39,191 bases of DNA, taken from PHET01 sp038202795. Lineage in GTDB: Bacteria > Actinomycetota > Coriobacteriia > Anaerosomatales > PHET01. The notes beneath the pieces are model-generated. The model made no database searches. It saw only the letters and a list, made by a program, of their open reading frames with translations, and had not been told where the DNA came from. The translations under genes were made by a program, and so were the position numbers. The DNA is taken from contig JBBREQ010000011.1 in assembly GCA_038202795.1 (NCBI GenBank), positions 1 to 39,191 on the forward strand. The letters run 5' to 3'. Position 1 is the first letter of the stretch, and each line of letters starts with the position of its first letter. Below are positions 32,760-39,191 of the stretch, piece after piece.

Positions 32760-32760
32760 C

Positions 32761-33987
32761 ATGACTCGCGAGAAGTGCGTACTGGCCTACTCGGGCGGGC
32801 TCGACACCTCGGTGGCGATCCGTTGGATTCAAGAGAACCATGATATGGACGTCATCGCGCTGGCAATCGATGTGGGACAGGAGCGCCAGGACCTCGAATT
32901 CGTCCGTCAGAAGGCACTCGGAATCGGCGCGATCGAGTCGATTGTCAAGGACGTTCGCGAGGAGTACGTCGAGGAGTACATTGCCAAGGCGCTGAAAGCC
33001 AACGCGCTGTACGAGAACAAGTATCCCCTGGTCAGCGCCATGTCGCGACCGATCATCGTCAAGCATCTGGTGGAAGAGGCGCACCGGCATAAGGCGCGGT
33101 TCATCGGCCACGGATGCACGGGCAAGGGCAACGATCAAGTGCGCTTCGAGGTCGGGATTTCCTGTCTCGATCCGGACCTGGAGATCGTCGCGCCCGTCCG
33201 CGAGTGGGAGCTCAAGACCCGTGAGCAGGAGATGGTCTATGCCATGGAGCGGGATATCCCGGTTCCTACCACCACAGCGAGCCCCTACTCGATCGACGAC
33301 AACCTGTGGGGACGCGCGATCGAGTGCGGCGTACTCGAGGATCCCTGGGTTGAGCCGCCCGCAGATATCTATACGTTGACCGCCGACTCGCGCGGCAACA
33401 GCTGTGATGAGGCTGAGTACGCCGAGATCAGTTTCGAGCAGGGTGTCCCGGTGGCTCTCGATGGGAAGACCATGAGCTTCCACGAGATCATCAACCGCAT
33501 GAACGAGCTGGCAGGCAAGCACGGGTTCGGCCGCATCGATATGATCGAGAACCGACTCATCGGTGTGAAGTCCCGCGAGATCTACGAGGTACCCGGCGCG
33601 CTCACGCTCATCACCGCCCACAAGGCACTTGAGGACCTGTGCTTGGAGCGTGATGTACTCCACTACAAACTGGGCGTCGAGCAGAAGTGGGCAGAACTCG
33701 TCTACAACGGCATGTGGTTCTCGCCGCTGAAAGAGGCCCTGGACGGTTTCATCGAGACCACTCAGCAGCTCGTTACCGGCGACGTCCGCCTGCGCTTCTA
33801 CAAGGGTAGCTGCGTTCCCGTGGGCCGCCGCAGCCCGTATTCACTCTACGACTACAACCTCGCGACTTATGACGAGGCGGACTGTTTCGACCACTGGGCC
33901 GCCAAGGGATTCATCGACCTACATGGTCTGCCTACCAAGGTCTGGGCCCGCCAGCGTCGCAAGGTCGGCAAAGAGGGAGAGGTCTAG
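32761..33987 (+). CDS. argG: Argininosuccinate synthase
   Basis: A 408-residue enzyme that joins citrulline and aspartate using ATP. The PP-loop ATP motif is LAYSGGLDTSVAIRW near the start. Later blocks are GHGCTGKGNDQVRFE, SPYSIDDNLWGRAIECG and GRRSPYSLYDYNLATY. ATG follows AAGGG by 6 nt. It is the seventh gene of the operon and is followed after 5 nt by the small membrane protein. Confidence 0.97.
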   Translation: MTREKCVLAYSGGLDTSVAIRWIQENHDMDVIALAIDVGQERQDLEFVRQKALGIGAIESIVKDVREEYVEEYIAKALKANALYENKYPLVSAMSRPIIVKHLVEEAHRHKARFIGHGCTGKGNDQVRFEVGISCLDPDLEIVAPVREWELKTREQEMVYAMERDIPVPTTTASPYSIDDNLWGRAIECGVLEDPWVEPPADIYTLTADSRGNSCDEAEYAEISFEQGVPVALDGKTMSFHEIINRMNELAGKHGFGRIDMIENRLIGVKSREIYEVPGALTLITAHKALEDLCLERDVLHYKLGVEQKWAELVYNGMWFSPLKEALDGFIETTQQLVTGDVRLRFYKGSCVPVGRRSPYSLYDYNLATYDEADCFDHWAAKGFIDLHGLPTKVWARQRRKVGKEGEV

Positions 33988-33992
33988 CACCC

Positions 33993-34175
33993 ATGGGTAT
34001 CGGCGCGCAGGAGACCGTCATCATTCTCGTCATCATCGTCTTGCTCTTCGGCGCCCCGATACTGACGTTCTTCTTCGGGTACATGCTCGGACGCAAACAG
34101 GGAGCCATCCCTGCAGCCCAAGATGCCCAGCTCCATACGACCCCCCAGCCACCACAGGAGACGACCGATGAGTGA
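33993..34175 (+). CDS. Small TatA-like membrane protein between argG and argH
   Basis: A 60-residue protein. Its start, MGIGAQETVIILVIIVLLFG, closely resembles the TatA/B N-terminus (short polar start, E, hydrophobic helix, FG hinge). After the hinge, however, it has APILTFFFGYMLGRKQG rather than the amphipathic LPELARSLG-type helix of TatA, and a polar Gln/Pro-rich tail. It is therefore probably not a Tat translocase subunit. Function is unknown. It lies 5 nt after argG and overlaps argH by 8 nt, so it is part of the operon. GAGAGG precedes the ATG. Confidence 0.7.
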   Translation: MGIGAQETVIILVIIVLLFGAPILTFFFGYMLGRKQGAIPAAQDAQLHTTPQPPQETTDE

Positions 34176-35583
34176 CGCCAGGAGCCCCTGGGGGGGTCGG
34201 TTTGAGAAGTCCCCGGGTAAGTTCCTCACTGAGTTCGGTGCCTCTCTCCCGGTCGACCAGCGCATGTGGGCCGAAGACATCCGCGGCTCCATTGCGCACG
34301 CACGGATGCTCGCGTTGCAAGGCATCATCAGCGAGCACGACGCTGATTCGATCGAGACGGGCCTCTCGGAGATATACCGGGAGATCAAAGCAGGCGAGTA
34401 TCAGTGGCAGATCGCCGACGAGGACGTGCACATGGCCATCGAGCGCGTGCTGACCGAGCGCATCGGTCCCGCCGGCGCCCGTCTGCACACCGCCCGGAGC
34501 CGCAACGACCAGGTCGCGACGGACACTCGACTCTACGCCAAACGACGTGCGCTCGATCTCGCCTATCGCATCCAGTGCGTGCGCCGCGCCGCGCTCACCC
34601 TCGCCGAGAAGCACTTCGGGGTGGTGATGCCGGGTTACACACACTTGCAGAAGGCCCAGCCCGTGCTGTTCAGCCACCACCTCCTCGCGTACACGTGGAT
34701 GTTGACTCGCGACTTCACCCGGGTGCGACACGCGTTTCAAGCGGCAGACGTCCTGCCGTTGGGAAGCGCTGCGCTCGCGGGCACCACGTTTCCGCTCGAC
34801 CGCGAGTACGTCGCGAGCCGGCTGGGCTTCTCGGCGATCAGCGAGAACTCGCTCGATGCCGTGAGTGATCGCGACTTCCTAGCCGACATCGCATACGCGT
34901 GCGCCCTGTGTCAGGTCCATCTTTCGCGGCTTGCCGAGGAGCTCATCATCTGGTCAAGCGACGAGTTCGGGTTCGTGACGATGGACGACGAGTTCTCGAC
35001 GGGGTCTTCGATCATGCCGCAGAAGAAGAACCCCGATTTCGCCGAGCTGGTGCGGGGCAAGACCGGGCGCGTCATCGGTGATCTGACGTCGCTCCTGATC
35101 ACTCTCAAGGGACTTCCGCTCGCTTACAACAAGGACATGCAAGAAGACAAAGAGGGCGTCTTCGACGCGATCGACACTCTGGCGGACTCGCTGCGGGCTA
35201 TGAGCGGGATGCTCGACACCATGCATGTCAACACCGGGCGGATGCGCGCAGGTGCGCGCGGCGGGTTCATGGCTGCCACGGATCTCGCAGACTATCTCGT
35301 CGGGACCGGCGTCCCGTTCCGCGAGGCTCATGAGGTAGTGGGTCGGCTGGTGCTCGCCTGCGAGCGCGACGGTCTGACGCTGCAAGACCTCACGATCGAG
35401 CAGTTCGCGTCCCACGACGCACGATTCGGTGCCGACGTGTTGGGCGCGGTCGACATCGATGCGATCGTCGCCCGTCGCTTGAGCGCGGGGGGCACGGGGC
35501 ATGACGCCGTGCACACTCAGCTGCAGGCGCAGCGTGATGCACTCGCCGCCGACGACGCATGGCTCGAAGCTGCAGGGGAGTAG
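34168..35583 (+). CDS. argH: Argininosuccinate lyase
   Basis: A 471-residue enzyme that splits argininosuccinate to arginine and fumarate, the last step. Marks are SPWGGRFEKSP, HTARSRNDQVATDTRL, GYTHLQKAQPVLFSHHL and the family signature GSSIMPQKKNPDFAELVRGK. ATG 34168 follows ACAGGAG by 7 nt and gives the standard N-terminus; frames starting earlier translate the end of the small membrane gene. It ends the arginine operon. Confidence 0.96.
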   Translation: MSDARSPWGGRFEKSPGKFLTEFGASLPVDQRMWAEDIRGSIAHARMLALQGIISEHDADSIETGLSEIYREIKAGEYQWQIADEDVHMAIERVLTERIGPAGARLHTARSRNDQVATDTRLYAKRRALDLAYRIQCVRRAALTLAEKHFGVVMPGYTHLQKAQPVLFSHHLLAYTWMLTRDFTRVRHAFQAADVLPLGSAALAGTTFPLDREYVASRLGFSAISENSLDAVSDRDFLADIAYACALCQVHLSRLAEELIIWSSDEFGFVTMDDEFSTGSSIMPQKKNPDFAELVRGKTGRVIGDLTSLLITLKGLPLAYNKDMQEDKEGVFDAIDTLADSLRAMSGMLDTMHVNTGRMRAGARGGFMAATDLADYLVGTGVPFREAHEVVGRLVLACERDGLTLQDLTIEQFASHDARFGADVLGAVDIDAIVARRLSAGGTGHDAVHTQLQAQRDALAADDAWLEAAGE

Positions 35584-35595
35584 CCCGCAAGGGGG

Positions 35596-36036
35596 CTAGA
35601 GCCACCCAAGCCCTCGCAGGCTTCCCGCGTGGTAGGCGACCACCGCTGCGAACAGCGCGAGCGCAGCCACCGAAAGCCCGAGGATGACTCTCGAGGTACG
35701 CCCATGCCACATCCCGGCCGTGACCAAGAGCATCACGCCGACCTTCACTGCGACGGCCAGCAACGGATTCCGTCGCGCAGCCGCCTCCAGGACAGGGTTG
35801 CCCTCTGCCGCGATTCCGAGCGTCAGCTCGACCGCGGTGAAGAACCCGTCAACCAACGAGAGAACATTGAGCAAGACGAGCACGATGGCGAGGATCAACG
35901 GGTGGTCTCGCATGGTGCCCAAGACAGGGTATCGTCTGCGCCGGTCGAAGCCGCTTCGGCGGTCGATGAAGCGGTAGACACGCCGACGCCGACGCTTGAT
36001 GACCACTCTGCGCTCGACGCCATCCCACCGATCCAT
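35596..36036 (-). CDS. Small integral membrane protein, DUF5658-like
   Basis: A 146-residue protein. A basic cytoplasmic-looking start (about 40 residues, with clusters such as KRRRRRVYRF) precedes four predicted membrane segments: LILAIVLVLLNVLSLVDGFF, AVELTLGIAAEGNP, LLAVAVKVGVMLLVTAGMW and VILGLSVAALALFAAVVAY. The NVLSLVDGFFTAxEL.xG.AxExNPxL pattern matches the DUF5658 family, of unknown function. The reverse start is preceded by AAGGGGG. It is convergent with argH and divergent from the NIF3-like gene. Confidence 0.8.
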   Translation of the reverse strand: MDRWDGVERRVVIKRRRRRVYRFIDRRSGFDRRRRYPVLGTMRDHPLILAIVLVLLNVLSLVDGFFTAVELTLGIAAEGNPVLEAAARRNPLLAVAVKVGVMLLVTAGMWHGRTSRVILGLSVAALALFAAVVAYHAGSLRGLGWL

Positions 36037-36190
36037 CGCGCCCCCTTCATCCCGTCATCTTCATCGTACGCGACATGCGCGTGTCACTGTGCGACCGCGA
36101 AGCGCCGGAAGAAACCTGCGGCGTCGGCCGGACCGCGCCCGCGGGGGTTCTCGGCGGGGTCTGTGGCAGGTGTATGCTGGCAGCCGCTGT

Positions 36191-36220
36191 GACCGAGGGA
36201 GGTCGGCACGCAGAGTGCCG
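36191..36220 (+). promoter_or_regulatory. Two short hairpins before the NIF3-like gene
   Basis: GACC-GAGGGA-GGTC (36191-36204) is followed at once by CGGCAC-GCAGA-GTGCCG (36204-36220), then AAAGGA before the ATG. A possible -10, TATGCT, lies at 36173-36178. They may shape the mRNA 5' end. I recognise no known riboswitch. Confidence 0.35.
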
Positions 36221-36238
36221 TTCCGGGAAAGGACGTCA

Positions 36239-37195
36239 ATGAGGCTCCAAGACATCTACGACATCTGCGTGCGCACGGGTATCGCCAACGACGCTCGGGG
36301 TGCCGACGAGATAGCACGAGTGCTTGCCGAGAATGCCAGATCCCTTGGCAAGCTCGACGAGAGCGAGCGGGAGTTCTTCGACACCGAGAAGATCGTCAAC
36401 CCCTACGCCGATACACGCATCTGCGCCGGTGATCCGGACACTGAGATTCGGGGCATGCTCGTTGGTGTCGACATGGAGACGGCAGAGGTCCTGTTGGCCG
36501 ATCGCCTTCGCGAGCAGGGGGCGCCTATCGATCTCGTGTTCGCCCATCACCCGGAAGGTCCGGGCTATGCGAACCTCCACGAGGTGATGTACATGCAGGC
36601 CGATCTGTGGGCTGCACAGGGGGTCTCCATCGCGGCAGGCGACGCGCTGATCGACGAGCGCGCCCAGGAGATTCGGCGCCATATCATGCCCGTGAACCAC
36701 TATCGCGCGATTCAGGCTGCGGAGCTGTTGGGACTCTCGTCGCTGTCGTGCCACACACCTGCTGACAACTCGGTCAACCGGTTCGTACAGGCGCACCTCG
36801 ACACCACTGCCCCGGTCACGCTCGAGGAGGTCGTCAAGACGCTGCGCACCGTTGCCGAATACGCCGATGGTGCACGCAAAGGGTATGGGCCCGCACTCAT
36901 CGTGGGCTCTGAGACCGCCCGTGCCGGCCGCATCGTCGTTGACATGACTGGTGGCACCGAGGGCCCCAAAGACGCGTTGGATCGCCTCTCTGCAGCGGGC
37001 GTCGGCACGCTCGTAGGTATGCACTACTCGGAAGAGCACAAGAAGCATGCCGAGAAGATCAAGCTCAATCTCGTGATAGCCGGGCACATTTCGAGCGACG
37101 TGCTCGGGATGAACCTGATCCTTGATGAGATCGAGAAGTCGGGCCCAGTGGCGATCTGGTGTGCGAGCGGTATGGTGCGGGTGAAGCGAAGCTAG
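36239..37195 (+). CDS. NIF3-family-like metal-binding protein
   Basis: A 318-residue soluble protein. The segments LVGVDMETAEVLLADRL and LVFAHHPEGPGYANLHEV carry a His-His pair like that of NIF3 (the DUF34/GTP cyclohydrolase type 2-like fold), and a late LVGMHYSEEHKKHAEK with VIAGHISSDVLGMNLI provides further His/Glu ligands of the same kind. A dinuclear metal site is likely; the substrate is unknown. An acidic N-terminal region of about 70 residues is extra. The start at ATG 36239 follows AAAGGA; earlier frames are intergenic. Assignment to NIF3 is by motif only. Confidence 0.65.
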   Translation: MRLQDIYDICVRTGIANDARGADEIARVLAENARSLGKLDESEREFFDTEKIVNPYADTRICAGDPDTEIRGMLVGVDMETAEVLLADRLREQGAPIDLVFAHHPEGPGYANLHEVMYMQADLWAAQGVSIAAGDALIDERAQEIRRHIMPVNHYRAIQAAELLGLSSLSCHTPADNSVNRFVQAHLDTTAPVTLEEVVKTLRTVAEYADGARKGYGPALIVGSETARAGRIVVDMTGGTEGPKDALDRLSAAGVGTLVGMHYSEEHKKHAEKIKLNLVIAGHISSDVLGMNLILDEIEKSGPVAIWCASGMVRVKRS

Positions 37196-37218
37196 CTCCC
37201 GTGCGCCTGCGTATGCGG

Positions 37219-37248
37219 CGGGGCCCGCTCCCGTTGGAGCGGGCCCCG
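37219..37248. terminator. Bidirectional hairpin between convergent genes
   Basis: A perfect 13-bp stem, CGGGGCCCGCTCC/GGAGCGGGCCCCG, with loop CGTT lies between the NIF3-like stop and the stop of the minus-strand penicillin-binding protein. No long T tract is present. Its symmetry lets it serve both strands. Confidence 0.8.
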
Positions 37249-37258
37249 CGTGGTTGAT

Positions 37259-39191
37259 CTAGGGAGCAGGAGTGCTCGTTGTAGCGGGTGGCGGTTCGGG
37301 CGGCGGTTCGGCCGGCGGCACGACCGGCGGGTTGACCGGAGGGGTATCCGGCTTCGGTTGGACGGGCTTAGGCCCTTTAGACACCACCAGCACGAGCGAA
37401 GTCCCCTTGACCTTCTGGCTTATGACCGTGCCTTTGGGCTTGTTTGAGTAGACGTAGTCCACTGAGTACCTGTAGCCCCTGAGCTTCCCCTTTGCAGAAG
37501 CGAGCTTAAGTCCGGTGATCCTGGGTGGGCGGCTGACGGGAATATGGAACTTGCTCGGCGCGTAGCGGGGCTGCTTCGCGGTCGGAAACTGAAGCACCTT
37601 CTTGCCCTTCAGGGCCTTGCTCATGAAGGCGGCCCAGATGGGCGCGGCGACCGTGCCTCCGAACGCGCGCGCGCCGCGGACGTAGATGGTCCGCTCGGTT
37701 GGGTGCCCCACCCAGACCGCGGTGACGAGCTGGGGTGTATAGCCCACGAACCAGACATCGCGGTAGTTCTGGCTGGTGCCGGTCTTGCCCGCGGCCGGGC
37801 GACCGATCTGGGCGCGCCGCGCGGTCCCTCCGGTGATGACGCCCCTGAGTATGGTGGTAGCGGCGACAGCGATCTCCTTGCGAATCGCGCGCTTTCCCTT
37901 GGTCTTTGCCTTGAAGATGACCTCGCCGTTGGCGTTTTCGACCTTGGTGATAACCACGGGCTTATGGTAGACGCCTCCGGTGGCCAGAGTGCCGTAGGCA
38001 GACGCCATCTCATACGGGGAGACATTGCCAGCGCCCAGGGATACCGAGGGAAGGTTGGGGATCTTGGTCTTGATGCCCATCTTGTAAGCGGTCTTGACGA
38101 CGCTTTTGATGCCGATCTCCCAAGCGACGCGAGCGAACACGGTGTTCACCGAGGCGCGGGTGGCTGCCGCGAACGGAATGACACCACGTCCTGAGCCCTC
38201 GCTGTTGGCCACGACCCATGGCTTGGGTTTGGTGGGAATATAGGCCGGCGACGATGAGTCGACACCGAAGGAGGGTGGCATGCCTTTGTCGAGGGCGGTG
38301 ACCAAGACGAAGGTCTTGAAGGACGACCCGGGTTGTCTCTTGCCCTGAGTCGCAAGGTTGAACTTGCTCTTGTGGTAATCCCGGCCGCCCACGAGCGCCT
38401 TGACTTGCCCCGTGCGTGGATCGATGGCCACAAGCGCGGCACGAGGGTCGGACTTGTTGGGGAGCGCCTTGTTCACGGCGCTCTCGGCGTACTTCTGTAG
38501 CCGCGTGTCGAGTGACGTGTGAACCACCAGCCCGCCCTTGAAGACGACTGCCGGGCTGAACTGCTGTTGCAGCTCCTTCTTCACGTGGGCGACGAAGTAG
38601 TGGGCCGCGTAGATGCCATCCTCGGGTGTCTTGGCGCGCTCAAGAGCCAGCGGCTCGGCCAAAGCGCCATCGTAGTTGGCCTGCGTGATGAACCCGTTCT
38701 GGAGCATGCGGCTCAGCACTTCATTCCGCCGCGAGATAGCGTCCTCGGGGAAGTCGTAGGGGTTGAGCCCTGAGGGCCGCTGAGGAAGTCCGGCAAGTAG
38801 TGCGGCCTCGCCTAGCGTGAGATCGCTGGCGGGCTTGGCGAAGTACGTACGTGAGGCGGCTTGGGCCCCGTAGGCGCCCTCACCGAAGTAGATTGCGTTA
38901 AGGTACATCTGGAGTATCTGCCGCTTGTCATAGCGCTTTTCCAGCTCCATGGCGAGATAGGCCTCACGAACCTTGCGTGAGAGCGCCATCTTAGTGCGCT
39001 CATCGAGCAGGATCGTGTTGCGGATGTACTGCTGGGTGATCGTGGAAGCGCCCTCTTCCCCGAAGCCCTCGGTGAGGTTCACGACGACGGCGCGCGCCAG
39101 GCCCACCGCGTCGACCCCATTGTGCTGGTAGTACCGCTCATCTTCCACGGCCACGATGGCATCAAGCAGGAAAGGTGACATCTTCTCGAGG
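37259..39191 (-). CDS. Class A penicillin-binding protein, N-terminus beyond the window
   Basis: At least 643 residues of a bifunctional peptidoglycan synthase; the frame runs off the window end, so the membrane anchor is missing. The glycosyltransferase (GT51) domain has the catalytic-glutamate motif VEDERYYQHNGVD, then GASTITQQYIRN and RKVREAYLAMELEKRY. The transpeptidase has SSFKTF (SxxK, Ser near visible residue 286), an SVN motif in RASVNTVFARV, and KTG in AAGKTGTSQNYRDVWF. A PASTA-like module follows, then a Pro-rich tail (PPAEPPPEPPPA). It acts outside the membrane in cell-wall synthesis. Actinobacterial PonA proteins share this layout. Confidence 0.95.
   Translation of the reverse strand, partial: LEKMSPFLLDAIVAVEDERYYQHNGVDAVGLARAVVVNLTEGFGEEGASTITQQYIRNTILLDERTKMALSRKVREAYLAMELEKRYDKRQILQMYLNAIYFGEGAYGAQAASRTYFAKPASDLTLGEAALLAGLPQRPSGLNPYDFPEDAISRRNEVLSRMLQNGFITQANYDGALAEPLALERAKTPEDGIYAAHYFVAHVKKELQQQFSPAVVFKGGLVVHTSLDTRLQKYAESAVNKALPNKSDPRAALVAIDPRTGQVKALVGGRDYHKSKFNLATQGKRQPGSSFKTFVLVTALDKGMPPSFGVDSSSPAYIPTKPKPWVVANSEGSGRGVIPFAAATRASVNTVFARVAWEIGIKSVVKTAYKMGIKTKIPNLPSVSLGAGNVSPYEMASAYGTLATGGVYHKPVVITKVENANGEVIFKAKTKGKRAIRKEIAVAATTILRGVITGGTARRAQIGRPAAGKTGTSQNYRDVWFVGYTPQLVTAVWVGHPTERTIYVRGARAFGGTVAAPIWAAFMSKALKGKKVLQFPTAKQPRYAPSKFHIPVSRPPRITGLKLASAKGKLRGYRYSVDYVYSNKPKGTVISQKVKGTSLVLVVSKGPKPVQPKPDTPPVNPPVVPPAEPPPEPPPATTSTPAP

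Noticed and set aside
32533..33663. 376-codon minus-strand frame across argR and argG
   Set aside because: It lies opposite two clear genes and lacks any recognised domain or ribosome-binding site.
35996..36238. N-terminal extension of the NIF3-like protein
   Set aside because: The added Arg/Ser-rich residues come from the gap and from the DUF5658-like gene on the other strand. AAAGGA precedes ATG 36239.

Overview
This is a GC-rich bacterial chromosome segment that looks actinobacterial. The main evidence is frequent GTG starts, 1-11 nt gene overlaps, a murI - MBL hydrolase - rph - rdgB cluster and alanine-, proline- and lysine-rich linkers and tails. A complete pheST T-box leader, a SipW-type signal peptidase with a TasA-like substrate, and a chemosensory operon behind a PilB/GspE-type ATPase together suggest the class Coriobacteriia or a close relative. 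That placement is inference; the window has no rRNA to test it. Nearly every gene is a recognisable core gene. I see no insertion sequence, prophage, CRISPR array or integrase.

Layout. (1) 1-5928: the C-terminus of a PilB/GspE-family ATPase, then cheW, cheW, a methyl-accepting protein without an extracellular domain, a CheA-receiver hybrid and cheB, all tightly spaced. (2) 5981-8994: murI, a metallo-beta-lactamase-fold hydrolase, rph and rdgB as an overlapping operon. (3) 9014-9790: six tRNA genes (Pro, Gly, Arg, His, Lys, Leu) with two intrinsic terminators. (4) 9847-13144: tig, clpP, clpX, the trigger factor and the ClpXP protease. (5) 13231-13446: a small cysteine-motif protein on the minus strand. 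(6) 13672-20245: valS, folC, a membrane zinc-ribbon protein and thrS. (7) 20302-21812: an infC-rpmI-rplT operon with a ~240 nt leader. (8) 21981-22888: a TasA/CalY-like secreted protein and its dedicated SipW-type signal peptidase. (9) 22890-26748: a Phe T-box leader and pheS-pheT. (10) 26789-35583: an arginine operon, argC-J-B-D-F-R-G-(small membrane protein)-H, with a palindromic operator inside its promoter. (11) 35596-39191: a DUF5658-like membrane protein (minus), a NIF3-like protein (plus) and a class A penicillin-binding protein (minus, cut by the window end).

How the parts work together. The arginine cluster encodes the acetyl-recycling pathway from N-acetylglutamate to arginine plus its own repressor; only the carbamoyl-phosphate supply is missing. 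The chemosensory operon encodes a receptor, couplers, a kinase with its own receiver and a methylesterase, but the window has no CheR or stand-alone CheY. The pheST leader has an antiterminator and a competing terminator that can both be drawn base by base.

The least ordinary signals are five. infC has no ATG, GTG or TTG start at the position its conserved N-terminus requires and appears to begin at ATC, inside a 13-codon ORF in another frame that has its own ideal ribosome-binding site. murI looks leaderless. A TatA-like micro-protein sits between argG and argH. The SipW/TasA-like pair lies beside pheST. The small four-cysteine protein stands alone. I did not find a clearly new multi-gene defence or metabolic system.
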